A stretch of DNA of 64,000 bases from Gimesia aquarii (GTDB lineage Bacteria > Planctomycetota > Planctomycetia > Planctomycetales > Planctomycetaceae), in the NCBI RefSeq assembly GCF_007748175.1, contig NZ_CP037422.1, positions 2,687,231-2,751,230 of the forward strand, read 5' to 3'. The notes under the pieces are model-generated. The model was not told where the DNA came from. It saw only the letters and a list, made by a program, of their open reading frames with translations, and searched no databases. A program made the translations under genes and the position numbers. Below, piece by piece: positions 34,017 through 42,922 of the stretch; the stretch's first letter is position 1, and each line of letters opens with the position of its first letter.

Positions 34017-34700
34017 ATGTTTCAACTTTCTGTTAAAAGTTTCACTACACTCTGTTTATTTATGAGTGCCTGTTTCTGTGTCACTCAACCCGCTGATCTG
34101 ATTGCTGAAGAGCATTGTGATAGCGATTTTGTAAGTATCTTCAATGGAAAATCATTAGATGGCTGGCAAGGTGCCACTAATGGTTATTACGCCAAAGACG
34201 GTATGCTCATCAGTAAAAAGGAAAGTGGTGGTAATTTATTTACCAACAAAGAATACAAAAACTTTATTCTGCGATTTGATTTCAAACTGGAACCCGGAGC
34301 CAATAATGGTATTGGATTTCATGTTCCTCTCAAACCTAAAACCAGCCCCGCCTATGCAGGTAAAGAAATTCAAATCCTCGACGATACCGCGAAAAAATAT
34401 GCCAAGTTACAAAATTATCAGTATCATGGCTCATTATATGGAACCGCACCAGCGAAGCGAGGGCACCTCAAACCAGTGGGTGAATGGAATTCCCAGGAAA
34501 TTATGGTTGATGGAAATAAGCTGAAAGTGGTTTTGAACGGAACGACCATTGTCGATTTCGATATGGCCGATGCTAAGAAAAACGGTACGATTGATGGCAA
34601 GGAGCACCCCGGTTTGAAACGAGACAAAGGACATATTTGTCTGTGTGGTCATGGTGCCAAAATTGAGTTTAAAAACATGCGCATCAAAGAGCTTCCCTAA
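34017..34700 (+). CDS. DUF1080 (3-keto-disaccharide hydrolase-type) secreted protein
   Basis: A 227-residue exported protein: signal peptide in residues 1-28 (TTLCLFMSACFCVTQ core), then a concanavalin-like DUF1080 domain. Hallmarks are FVSIFNGKSLDGWQGATNGY, GGNLFTNKEYKNFILRFDFK, GANNGIGFHVPL, EIQILDDTAKKYAKL, YQYHGSLYGTAP and EWNSQEIMVDGNKLKVVLNG. DUF1080 proteins bind or cleave sugars, some acting as 3-keto-glycoside hydrolases. The next gene, 46 bases on, encodes a Gfo/Idh/MocA oxidoreductase, a common partner that could make or reduce 3-keto sugars. The pair is very likely an operon. Confidence 0.92.
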   Translation: MFQLSVKSFTTLCLFMSACFCVTQPADLIAEEHCDSDFVSIFNGKSLDGWQGATNGYYAKDGMLISKKESGGNLFTNKEYKNFILRFDFKLEPGANNGIGFHVPLKPKTSPAYAGKEIQILDDTAKKYAKLQNYQYHGSLYGTAPAKRGHLKPVGEWNSQEIMVDGNKLKVVLNGTTIVDFDMADAKKNGTIDGKEHPGLKRDKGHICLCGHGAKIEFKNMRIKELP

Positions 34701-34746
34701 TTTGCTCCCATTATTCTAATTAGATATAGAAACAGGATTGGTACTT

Positions 34747-36036
34747 ATGAGTTCTGAAAAGAAAAAGACTTCCTCTGAAGTGACTCGTCGAACTTTTCTC
34801 CAAGCTGGTAGTACCGCTGCTGCCGGCCTGGCTTGGACAGCACAAAGCTATGGAAGTATTCTCGGCGCCAATGACCGGATTCGCATCGGTTTCCTTGGCG
34901 CTGGAGGAATGGCAAATGCCCACATGAATACGTTCAATGCGATTCGCGAAAAGAATAATCTGGAAGCTATCGCAGTCGCTGACTGCTGGAAAAAGCGCGC
35001 TGACGAAGGCAAAGAAAAAACGGGAGCCAAACATGCTTTTTCTGATTATCAAAAAGTTTTGGAAATCAAAGACATCGACTATGTCACGATTGCGACTCCG
35101 GAACATTGGCACGCGCAGATGACAATCGATGCTTTGGATTCTGGTAAAGCCGTCTATTGTGAAAAACCAATGACGCACAGTATTCCAGAAGCACAGGCGG
35201 TCATCAAAAAACAGAAAGCGACCAAGCTCCCGATTCAGGTCGGCGTACAAGGCATGTCTGATGATTCCTACAGCTCTGCCGCGAAAGCAATCGAACAAGG
35301 TGTTATTGGCCAGGTCGTTCAAGCGCAAATAGAGTACGTTCGGCGTTATGGATCACAGGGCCCGTGGCGTCGTCCCGGTCTGAAGGATGATGAACCGAAG
35401 CCTGCCGATTTGAACTGGAATGCCTGGCTCGGAAAGGCTCCGAAAACAGACTGGAATCCACATCATTATTATGAGTGGCGAAACTACTCTCAATATTCGG
35501 GTGGGATTTGTACTGACCTCTTCATCCACCGCATCACGCGTATTATGAAAGCCTGTAATTTGCTTTATCCACGTCGTGTTGTGGGTATGGGAGGTATCTG
35601 GCAATGGCGCGATGATCGCAACCTGCCAGACAACTTTGAAATGATTTGTGAGTACCCACGCGGCATGACGGTCTATGTTCTCGGGACGATGAGTAACCGT
35701 GTCGGCATCGACCACCTCATTCGAGGCTATCGTGGCACACTCTACTTCACTTCATCTGGCTGGGTCGCCAAAGATAAAGATGGTAAGGTTCTGGCAGAGC
35801 ATAAAAAGTCTGGTGCAGAAGATACGAAGCTGCATCATACGAATCTGCAAAATCACTTACGCAACGGTGAAAAATTGAATTGCCCCAGTGAATTAGGGTT
35901 AGCAGGTGTTGTCGCTGTCAACATGGCAAATGAGTCCTGGAGATCCGGTCACATGATGGGCTGGGATACCAAACAAGAAAAAATGGTTCCCGCTAACACA
36001 CTGAACCTCAGCCACTATCCCGAGAACGATTCCTGA
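34747..36036 (+). CDS. Gfo/Idh/MocA family oxidoreductase, Tat-exported
   Basis: A 429-residue NAD(P)-dependent oxidoreductase. The N-terminus carries a twin-arginine signal (SEVTRRTFLQAGSTAAAGLA), so it is exported folded with cofactor. The Rossmann motif is IRIGFLGAGGMANAHMNTF; next come DIDYVTIATPEHWHAQMTID and the EKP motif AVYCEKPMTHSIPEAQ. The C-terminal part has YSGGICTDLFIHRITRIM and NHLRNGEKLNCPSELGLAGV. Substrates in the family are sugars and sugar derivatives. ATG 34747 is preferred to the TTG nine bases before because it follows AGGA at a workable distance. It forms an operon with the DUF1080 gene and ends at a strong terminator. Confidence 0.93.
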   Translation: MSSEKKKTSSEVTRRTFLQAGSTAAAGLAWTAQSYGSILGANDRIRIGFLGAGGMANAHMNTFNAIREKNNLEAIAVADCWKKRADEGKEKTGAKHAFSDYQKVLEIKDIDYVTIATPEHWHAQMTIDALDSGKAVYCEKPMTHSIPEAQAVIKKQKATKLPIQVGVQGMSDDSYSSAAKAIEQGVIGQVVQAQIEYVRRYGSQGPWRRPGLKDDEPKPADLNWNAWLGKAPKTDWNPHHYYEWRNYSQYSGGICTDLFIHRITRIMKACNLLYPRRVVGMGGIWQWRDDRNLPDNFEMICEYPRGMTVYVLGTMSNRVGIDHLIRGYRGTLYFTSSGWVAKDKDGKVLAEHKKSGAEDTKLHHTNLQNHLRNGEKLNCPSELGLAGVVAVNMANESWRSGHMMGWDTKQEKMVPANTLNLSHYPENDS

Positions 36037-36111
36037 TCAAACACGTGTCAGTCTCGCGATGATTCCCATCCTAAATTGTGATTGACAAATTCAGGAATAT
36101 TGAAATTCACG

Positions 36112-36142
36112 AAAACGACCTGTATTCAGGTCGTTTTTTTAT
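36112..36142 (+). terminator. Rho-independent terminator of the DUF1080/oxidoreductase operon
   Basis: Stem AACGACCTG with CAGGTCGTT, loop TATT, then a run of seven T residues. Confidence 0.92.
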
Positions 36143-36576
36143 TTCTTGACTTACTCCTGCACCTCCTTAAACTGCGCGATTTGCGTCGCGCGCGTGGGAA
36201 TGTTTTCCAGACAGTGAAAATGGTTGCCCCTGTTGATCTCAGCACTATCAAAAACCAGTTGTTTTTTCATTTTGTACAATGAACAAATTAAAGACGTTCA
36301 AAATCATCAGTCGTTTTTTTGCTGCTATCGAACCGCATCACAGACATTTCGCGACATTTCAGGTTAGCATCATCGGTGTTTCATCTCGTATCGCGTGCCG
36401 ATCAACGCTTGACTCATTCACGCCATTGAAGATGATCACACATTGAAATCACTCAACAGTAAAACAACTCTGATACTTCAAATGGCTCATACACGATTCA
36501 AGTCCCATTTTACTCGATCTTGAAGCGATCGATAGAGATGAAAATCTATCATTAGTAAACGAGCATGAATCGCAAC
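36143..36576. other. Intergenic region between convergent units
   Basis: About 430 bases with no credible gene or repeat. A GCG/CGC-rich patch at about 36175-36195 (GCGCGATTTGCGTCGCGCGC) could fold, but has no T-run and I do not call it. Confidence 0.45.
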
Positions 36577-37866
36577 TTACTTCTCTGGTTCTAATAAAGG
36601 CAAACGTTCCCACACCTGTTTTAATTCTGGTACTGTTTCGGGAAGAATCGATAACAAATTCTGACGATCAAAAGGCGATAGACCCGCGTACTCATTCGAC
36701 CGATCAGTTCCCTTTAAAACCTGGTGCAGTCGCTCATACACGTGGGAACGAACCGGTAATGGTAAAGATTGAAACGCCGCAGAATAAATCATATAGCTAC
36801 ACGGAAACGCGAACAGTCGCTGCTGTAAGTCAAACTGCCTCAGAGACCGACCTTGTGAATCAAAAGGGCCGCGTCCGGTGAACTCATTTGCAAAAGCCGA
36901 TGTGCCTTGAATCGGAAATTTGAGCTGTGCTTCACCCACGAACAACAGGTGCTTAACAAGCTGCTCGGCCTCTGATTTCCAAACCGCATCCTCTTTCAGC
37001 TCTTCACCACGGTGCTTATCAATCTGCCATGCATAGTTCGTTCGAATCATAAAATTCTGGGAATCAATTTGATGTTCAAAGACCATCAATGCTATGAGAT
37101 CACTATGAGGAGCAGGATAAGCAGCCACATTGGTCAGTTTTGTCAGATCTTTAACATTCACACCGGTCCTGTTGACGACAGGTTTTTTGGGCCGCTTTGA
37201 TGATGGCAGATGGAAATTTCCCATATGCGGTGTTTCGCCATGTGTTCCCGTCACATACCAGCCTCCCCAGCGTTTGGATAAGGGGCTGGAGTGGTCTGTG
37301 CGAAAGCTTCCCGCTGAGAGAACCGGCAAACCTTCAGGATCAACAAACATCGATCGCACTAAAAGTCCCGGAACATTCTTTGTGCGTGTTGAAGAATGGC
37401 AGGTCATACAGCGCGCCACCTGTCGCTGAAAGTGAGGTTTTGCTGGAGTTTGTTCAAGTGTGTAAAACACCAGTCCCAGCTTTTCATCGGAAACTATCAT
37501 CTCAATCAGCCCATCCTGAACATAGCCAACATAGGCTTCATCATTAAAGTAAATAGACCGTGGCCGTTCCCTTCCAATTAAGGGACGTTGCATGCTGGTT
37601 TTCCCAAACGTCAACATCTGTGAAGAGACAGAAATTTTCAACTCCTTGAGTAACGGAAGCAGATACCCAAAATTGTCAGCAAACTTCCATGTCTTTCGGT
37701 TTGCATTCAATTCTTTCTGTAATTCGGTAATGACATTCTGAGGAGTCGCATCGCTGTAGTTGATCGGTGCCGCTTCAAAATCGAGGGGAGGAGCAGCCCA
37801 CAACAGGCTGCTCCTGACACCAATAATAAAAGTCATCATCACAATGATTCTCAGGTGATCGCTCAT
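36577..37866 (-). CDS. Exported single-CxxCH (cytochrome c-like) protein
   Basis: A 429-residue exported protein: signal peptide in the first 25 residues (ending LLWAAP). At about residue 172 it has ARCMTCHSSTRTKNVPG, one CxxCH heme-attachment motif. Around it are conserved-looking blocks: RSIYFNDEAYVGYVQDG, LGLVFYTLEQ, SAGSFRTDHSSPLSKRWGGW, YVTGTHGETPHMGN and NLLSILPETVPEL. I know this family from planctomycetes and verrucomicrobia as an uncharacterised cytochrome-like protein; electron transfer in the periplasm is likely but unproven. Its ATG overlaps the stop of the PQQ-propeller gene (ATGA), so translation is coupled. Confidence 0.8.
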   Translation of the reverse strand: MSDHLRIIVMMTFIIGVRSSLLWAAPPLDFEAAPINYSDATPQNVITELQKELNANRKTWKFADNFGYLLPLLKELKISVSSQMLTFGKTSMQRPLIGRERPRSIYFNDEAYVGYVQDGLIEMIVSDEKLGLVFYTLEQTPAKPHFQRQVARCMTCHSSTRTKNVPGLLVRSMFVDPEGLPVLSAGSFRTDHSSPLSKRWGGWYVTGTHGETPHMGNFHLPSSKRPKKPVVNRTGVNVKDLTKLTNVAAYPAPHSDLIALMVFEHQIDSQNFMIRTNYAWQIDKHRGEELKEDAVWKSEAEQLVKHLLFVGEAQLKFPIQGTSAFANEFTGRGPFDSQGRSLRQFDLQQRLFAFPCSYMIYSAAFQSLPLPVRSHVYERLHQVLKGTDRSNEYAGLSPFDRQNLLSILPETVPELKQVWERLPLLEPEK

Positions 37867-39371
37867 TGAGAGTCTCCTTCCCTGGAACTGACCTTCACCG
37901 TTTTTTCTTGACGGTCAACGGAAACCAGTTTCCGAATGCAATACAATTTGCTGCCTGTCCGCATGACAAGCGATCCATTCACTGCAGCATACCCGTATTG
38001 GACCGGGTCAGCAAAAATCAATCCGTTACGTGTCCGCGGCCGTCCTCCAGAGTTTCGTTCAGATCGCTGTGTTGAGCGCGGCTTGCGAGCTGCTTCCTCA
38101 CGCCGTTTAAGATCAGCGTCTCCGGCTGCAGTAGCGCCATCAAACAGTTCATTTTGAGCAAGTTCCTGAAACTCACGTCCTGCAGCGATCACCGTTGTTA
38201 AACCATCCTTGCCAGGAAAATAGATACGGTCACCAAGTCCGAATGGTGTTGCCCAGCAAGGCTGACGTAAACGTTTAATGTAAACCTGCTTGCCTGTGGC
38301 GACATCAAAACAATAAACAACACCGACTTTATTCACCCAGTATGCCAATCCCTGATGTACCATTGGCGAACCGAATGAAGGCATCGCTTTATTCGTTTTC
38401 CAGAGTATCTTCTGTTGATACTCCTCTCCCACCCGTTTCACCTGCATGGCGAAGTTCGATTTCTTGGCATCAGCCAGCCGCTCATCATGCATGCCAGGTG
38501 AGGCACTGATGAGAAACTTGCCATCACCAAAAGAAGTCGGCGTGCAGGCCCTGTTGCCGCCGACTTCTTCAAACGTCCACAACTGCTTACCAGTTGTCGG
38601 GTCGTAACCATCAATGCTGCCACTTGAACTACAGACAATCTGATCTGCCTGATTGACCTTTAATACTGTGGGCGATGCATAACTCTGTCGGCTGAAACGT
38701 TCGGTTTTCCATTTCGTTTTGCCAGTCTGTTTATCAACAGCCAGTAAATAGGAGGGGCCTTCGTGATCAATCAATACAACAACTGTGTCTGCAGTCTGTG
38801 TCAAAGAAGCGGCCAAGCCGATCCGCACTTCAAATTCACCATAATCATCGGTCAGCGAGCGAGACCAGATTTTCTTGCCCGCATGATCCAGCGCCACCAG
38901 GTTTCCGGTTTCAAAAAAAGCATAAATGTGCCTCGCATCAACTACGGGAGTCGGAGCAGAACGGCTTTGAAAATAATTGGCACGCACCGGTTGTGAAGAT
39001 GCTGTTTTGAAGTCCCAGACCAACTTCCCTGTTGCAAGATCCAAGGCAACAACGTGACAGTCGTTTTTCATTGCCCCTTCAATCGAAGTCACAAAGACAC
39101 GATCTCCCCAGATCACCGGACTCGACTGTCCTTTACCGGGAAACTCAGTCTGCCACGCAATATTTTCCTGGGGAGACCAGATAAGCGGTATGGATTCAGC
39201 GGCAATCGCGGTCGCTCCTGCCCCCTGAAAGGCGGGCCAACGTTGTATTTTTGAATCTTCAGATGGTGTCTCTTCTGCTATGCAGAGTACACAAGCAAAA
39301 CATACGATACCGGCAGACAGAATGGTAACTAGCCAACTTGTCAGTCCCGGTTTGAAACAATTTCTATTCAT
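37863..39371 (-). CDS. PQQ-type beta-propeller (BamB-like) exported protein
   Basis: A 502-residue exported protein with a signal peptide (TSWLVTILSAGIVCFACVLC) and a PQQ-like eight-bladed propeller. Repeated blades read HVVALDLATGKLVWDFKT, NLVALDHAGKKIWSRSL, LLAVDKQTGKTKWKTE, IDGYDPTTGKQLWTFEE and VYCFDVATGKQVYIKRL. Such propellers act as binding platforms or, with PQQ, as dehydrogenases; the catalytic residues of PQQ dehydrogenases are not obvious, so a binding role is more likely. ATG 39371 is chosen over ATG 39392 because AGGAG lies 9 bases before it. It lies between a DUF1559 gene and a CxxCH gene on one strand. Confidence 0.88.
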   Translation of the reverse strand: MNRNCFKPGLTSWLVTILSAGIVCFACVLCIAEETPSEDSKIQRWPAFQGAGATAIAAESIPLIWSPQENIAWQTEFPGKGQSSPVIWGDRVFVTSIEGAMKNDCHVVALDLATGKLVWDFKTASSQPVRANYFQSRSAPTPVVDARHIYAFFETGNLVALDHAGKKIWSRSLTDDYGEFEVRIGLAASLTQTADTVVVLIDHEGPSYLLAVDKQTGKTKWKTERFSRQSYASPTVLKVNQADQIVCSSSGSIDGYDPTTGKQLWTFEEVGGNRACTPTSFGDGKFLISASPGMHDERLADAKKSNFAMQVKRVGEEYQQKILWKTNKAMPSFGSPMVHQGLAYWVNKVGVVYCFDVATGKQVYIKRLRQPCWATPFGLGDRIYFPGKDGLTTVIAAGREFQELAQNELFDGATAAGDADLKRREEAARKPRSTQRSERNSGGRPRTRNGLIFADPVQYGYAAVNGSLVMRTGSKLYCIRKLVSVDRQEKTVKVSSREGDSQ

Positions 39372-39446
39372 TTCAGTTTCTCCTGGAAACATGGAATTTA
39401 AGATTACCTTGCTTAGGTTTTTGAATAACAGGTTTAATCTTACCTG

Positions 39447-40478
39447 CTAAAACTCACCAATCACTTCCCCACCATTTTTGGTGCCGAGTGCACGCCAGAG
39501 ATTAAGATCGATATTGTTACTGACAAATCGCACCGAGGCATCACCCAGGCCGATATGCACACCACCCACATGCATGCTGCGTGCAGCAAACCATCCGTAT
39601 CCATTACGATGCACATCGGGAGTTTGAGGATTTGGCGTCATATATGTATTGAATGTCGTCATGTGCTCGCGACCCCAGATCCAGGAACCGCGTCCACGAC
39701 CGTCAAAGTTCCCGGCGGCTGCGGCAGCTGCGGCAATATCCGGATTATGTCCCGGCGCACTCGTGAAGCCTTCACCGGGAGCTCCCAATCCGCCACCTCG
39801 ATATCGGGCCATCTGGCGTTGAGGGTCAGAGACTAGACCACTGCCGTCCAACTTGTTCCCCATCAGTGACTCTGAAAGGATCAATGTATTCGTTGAGCCG
39901 TCAGTCAGATCCCGAAATCGGCTGGCCGATCCCATAAAAAACATTCCATTCGTTTGTGCGCGTGTGTCGTAATTTGTGTCTGTTCCATCACCAGTACAGA
40001 CCACATAATTCGTCCCGGCAAACTGAGCATTTCCTGTATTGGCATTTTGGAAAATGGGCGATTCCGGCTCACTCGGACAAAGAAATAATGGTAATACCTG
40101 GCCCGCGACGACAGTATGCACCGGGTTCAGGGACTGGCTGCCCCCCGATCCCAACATCAGTGGAACTTCAAAATCGATCAAATTCTGTAAGTTTGCCTGA
40201 TCAACAAAAGGGAGAATCCGCGCTTGAACCGAATAGCCATACGTGCTTGCTGAGGACAGCCCGGGAAACACAGTGTAGGCACTCTCATAATTATGAATCG
40301 CCAGCCCAATCTGTTTCATATTATTCTTACATTGAGCACGTCGGGCAGCTTCCCGCGCCTGTTGCACAGCAGGCAGCAATAACGCAATCAAAATCGCAAT
40401 GATGGCTATCACCACCAACAGTTCTATTAAAGTGAAACCTCGGCTCCCACGCCGAAAACCTCTCATAGGAAATAACAT
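39447..40478 (-). CDS. DUF1559 domain protein with type IV pilin-like N-terminus
   Basis: A 343-residue DUF1559 protein. The leader [13 protein letters not shown] is followed by [20 protein letters not shown], then [20 protein letters not shown]. The C-terminal part has [20 protein letters not shown] and [14 protein letters not shown], the family ending. Processing by a prepilin peptidase and envelope location are expected. ATG 40478 is chosen because GAGGAA lies 5 bases before it; the TTG at 40499 overlaps that site and ATG 40463 is possible. Together with the PQQ and CxxCH genes downstream (gaps 75 and -4 bases) it forms a three-gene operon. Confidence 0.9.
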   Translation of the reverse strand: MLFPMRGFRRGSRGFTLIELLVVIAIIAILIALLLPAVQQAREAARRAQCKNNMKQIGLAIHNYESAYTVFPGLSSASTYGYSVQARILPFVDQANLQNLIDFEVPLMLGSGGSQSLNPVHTVVAGQVLPLFLCPSEPESPIFQNANTGNAQFAGTNYVVCTGDGTDTNYDTRAQTNGMFFMGSASRFRDLTDGSTNTLILSESLMGNKLDGSGLVSDPQRQMARYRGGGLGAPGEGFTSAPGHNPDIAAAAAAAGNFDGRGRGSWIWGREHMTTFNTYMTPNPQTPDVHRNGYGWFAARSMHVGGVHIGLGDASVRFVSNNIDLNLWRALGTKNGGEVIGEF

Positions 40479-40757
40479 TGTGTTCCTCGCAAATATCAAA
40501 TAGTAAAGTTCGTATGTTCCAACTAGCCGCGCGCCATTTTCGCGCAGAAGTGAACGAGAGCTTTTAAAAAGTAGTCAGCAGTCTGTCTCCGCGAGGTCGA
40601 TGCGGCCGGTGGTAGCACGCTCACAGCAGGTCTTAACCCATCTTTGTGGAGAGCGAGCCGCGTCCCACCGTAAGCGTACTAGCACAAGCCGCACGCCAAT
40701 CCGAAAGCTTGGTTCTCAGCGCGCAGCAGCGCACTGGAATTTAGAGCCCGGGCGGAT
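40479..40757. other. GC-richer intergenic region, possible decayed repeat
   Basis: About 280 bases with visibly higher GC than the surroundings and clusters such as GCGCGCAGCAGCGCAC. I see no frame worth calling. It contains one copy of a 13-base inverted repeat whose partner lies on the other side of the Cys-rich gene. Confidence 0.5.
40645..40657 (+). repeat. Inverted repeat, left copy (TGTGGAGAGCGAG)
   Basis: Perfect 13-base match to the complement of 41474-41486, flanking the Cys-rich protein gene. It could be a remnant of a mobile element end or coincidence. Confidence 0.5.
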
Positions 40758-41423
40758 TCAGGCAACAGTGGTGGAATTCACCATCAGGCGAGGCGGTGGT
40801 TCAGGTGGTTCTGCCGCGGATCGTGGAGCTGTGGTAGAAGTGGGACGCGTCCACACCACAAGATCAGAGTAGGAGACCATTGCTTGAACTTCAGGCAAAA
40901 TTGCCCAAGGCAGGCTGTTCCAGAAAAGCCCCTGTCCCTGACACTTCTGAGCGAATACTCCAATGACAAAAAAAGTTTCATTCTCTTCAGCTGAAACTTC
41001 AAAAGAAGTTGTTTTCTCTGGTTCATCTGAAGAGGTACAGCAATTCTCTGAACTCGCTACGACAATTTCCTGCTGGGAAGATTTTTTTTGTTTCGTGCAA
41101 CATCCCTCGGTCTGACACACAGATTCAGTAGCCTCTTTCTCTGCTGCAGCAATCACATAAGTTGGAGGTGTGACACGATTTGCCTTAGACCAAGCAACTT
41201 TTTCCTTGTTACTGAAACAGCAGCAACTCTTCCAGCACTGCTCCGCAGAGCGACAGCCACAAGGTCGGTTCTGGCAGGGATAAGGCGTCGATTGGTCTTT
41301 TTTAAGAGGTGATTTCGAGCTGGTTGGCAGGGGAACGAATGAGGCGCACAAAGCAAACAGTACCAGCAGGCTAACCAACCTGCGTACGCTGACGTTCCTT
41401 TTTAATCCGAGCCAAACAAACAT
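40758..41423 (-). CDS. Cys-rich protein of planctomycete type (CGC/CCC motifs)
   Basis: A 221-residue protein with a hydrophobic segment (about residues 11-32, VRRLVSLLVLFALCASFVPL) followed by a Cys-rich block: PCQNRPCGCRSAEQCWKSCC and CFSNKEKVAWSKANRVTPP. Three more Cys groups follow (VCQTEGCCTKQKK, ENCCTSSDEPE). The end is Pro/Arg-rich (SAAEPPEPPPRLM). I recognise the CGC-CW-CCC pattern from uncharacterised planctomycete proteins often near metal-efflux genes, so metal binding is a reasonable guess, though none is next door. ATG 41423 has CGAGGT seven bases upstream; the TTG at 41459 is weaker. Confidence 0.75.
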   Translation of the reverse strand: MFVWLGLKRNVSVRRLVSLLVLFALCASFVPLPTSSKSPLKKDQSTPYPCQNRPCGCRSAEQCWKSCCCFSNKEKVAWSKANRVTPPTYVIAAAEKEATESVCQTEGCCTKQKKSSQQEIVVASSENCCTSSDEPEKTTSFEVSAEENETFFVIGVFAQKCQGQGLFWNSLPWAILPEVQAMVSYSDLVVWTRPTSTTAPRSAAEPPEPPPRLMVNSTTVA

Positions 41424-41473
41424 GAATGGACCTCGCGCCGACTGACTTCGACGCTGCAAAAACCCTTTGTTGA

Positions 41474-41486
41474 CTCGCTCTCCACA
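41474..41486 (-). repeat. Inverted repeat, right copy
   Basis: CTCGCTCTCCACA, exact complement of the copy at 40645-40657, lying about 50 bases upstream of the Cys-rich gene's start. Confidence 0.5.
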
Positions 41487-41652
41487 GATTCAAGACTATC
41501 AGGAACCTCTCTGCAAAGCAAGGAAACGCCTGGAAATGACTTCAAATACACTAAGCAATAAAGAAATCATCGGAGCGAAAATTGACTGCAAGATCGCAAT
41601 AGAAATGAATTAGACAATCCAAAAGGAAGGACAGTAACTCAACGTCGAATTC

Positions 41653-42522
41653 TTATAACGCACCACTACCAGTCAGGATGACACGGATCGTTCGAAACAG
41701 GATCTTCAAGTCATTCCAAAAACAGCAGTTTTGTAAGTACATCAAGTCCAGCGAGACTTTTCTGCGAAAGCCTTCCACATTGTTATCGTACCCGTTCACA
41801 ATTTGAGCCACTCCTGTCAGTCCCGGCTTCAAACCAAGACGATTGAGATAATTGGGAATTTCCTTGCTCAAACCTTCGATGAATTCCGGACGTTCGGGAC
41901 GCGGACCAACTAAGGTCATTTCCCCTTTGAGTACGTTCCAAAGTTGAGGAAGCTCATCCAATCGCGTTTTTCGCATGAAGCGTCCCAGCCGCGTCACTCG
42001 TGGATCGCCCTGGACAGCAAACTGAGCACCATTCTTTTCGGCATCTACCGTCATCGTGCGAAATTTATACAGAGTAAAGGGCATCCCATAGCCTGTTTCA
42101 TCACGACGATCAGCATGCGTTCGACGATCAGTGGCAATTCCGACTTCAGACAGATCAAGTTGTTCCTTGCGACGATCAGTTTTCGTTTGATTTCTCAGAT
42201 TTAAGCCGACTCGGGTCTGCTTGAAAATCGCAGGTCCCGGAGAGCTGAGCTTGACGACAATCACCAGAATCAACAGTAAGGGAGAAAGAACTATCAGCAT
42301 GATTGAAGAGACTATGATATCGAGTATTCGTTTGCAAAGTCGAGTTCGTTCAGATAAACAACGCACGTCGACTCGTGGTTCATCCAGATCAAGCCGAGTC
42401 AGCCAACCTGTTGAGCGCCATATTTCGACATCCATGTACCCTTTGACCAAATCCGACAACTCTCCCTGAGGGATCGCACTTTTAAAGGGCATACTCGATT
42501 GGCCTGCTGTCGCTGAACTCAT
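41653..42522 (-). CDS. Sugar transferase (polyprenyl glycosylphosphotransferase)
   Basis: A 289-residue membrane enzyme that loads the first sugar-phosphate onto undecaprenyl phosphate for exopolysaccharide or O-antigen. It has the single-membrane-segment form: RILDIIVSSIMLIVLSPLLL (about residues 62-81), PGPAIFKQTRVG, YKFRTMTVDAEKNG, TRLGRFMRKTRLDELPQLWN, LKGEMTLVGPRPERPEF and LKPGLTGVAQIVNGYDN. Between TRVG and YKFRTM lies an unusual insertion of about 40 residues rich in DRR (KTDRRKEQ, TDRRTHADRRDE). ATG 42522 is used; the TTG 30 bases before is less likely. No other polysaccharide gene is adjacent. Confidence 0.93.
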   Translation of the reverse strand: MSSATAGQSSMPFKSAIPQGELSDLVKGYMDVEIWRSTGWLTRLDLDEPRVDVRCLSERTRLCKRILDIIVSSIMLIVLSPLLLILVIVVKLSSPGPAIFKQTRVGLNLRNQTKTDRRKEQLDLSEVGIATDRRTHADRRDETGYGMPFTLYKFRTMTVDAEKNGAQFAVQGDPRVTRLGRFMRKTRLDELPQLWNVLKGEMTLVGPRPERPEFIEGLSKEIPNYLNRLGLKPGLTGVAQIVNGYDNNVEGFRRKVSLDLMYLQNCCFWNDLKILFRTIRVILTGSGAL

Positions 42523-42833
42523 TGGGAAAACGCTTTCATCTGAAACGAACAAACTGTGATCAAAAGCCCCTTCACATCAACTCAATCTGTCCACCTGCGT
42601 TTTGTGGAATTCACTACAGGCAAATATCATACACAGAATGCTTTGATCAGCCATTGATTGAAACTGCTGGTAACTTTTGTTGCGGGGCCGAGAGTACAAG
42701 TCTAAAACTCACCAGAGTTTACTTTTAAAGTCATTACGCTTAAAAGTTAGCTCGTAGTTTGAGCAGTGAATCCCGATGTTTCTAGAATTCATCAAGTAAC
42801 CCTTGCTCAACTCCATTCTGGAGCAAATGACAC
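42523..42833. other. Intergenic region
   Basis: About 310 bases between the sugar transferase start and the phosphorylase terminator. No gene or repeat seen. Confidence 0.45.
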
Positions 42834-42882
42834 AAAAAAAACGGCCACAGGAAAGATGACAAATCCATCTCCTGTAACCGTT
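42834..42882 (-). terminator. Rho-independent terminator of the glucan phosphorylase gene
   Basis: Imperfect stem AACGGCCACAGGAAAGATG with CATCTCCTGTAACCGTT, with an eight-A run on the left that gives a T-run on the minus strand, 40 bases past the stop codon. Confidence 0.8.
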
Positions 42883-42922
42883 ATGACGATTGTAACGCGT
42901 AACTACTCTTTACGCGTCGATC

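Noticed and set aside
36170-36200. GC-rich self-complementary patch as terminator
   Set aside because: Short stem without a T-run; a convincing terminator already lies at 36112-36142.
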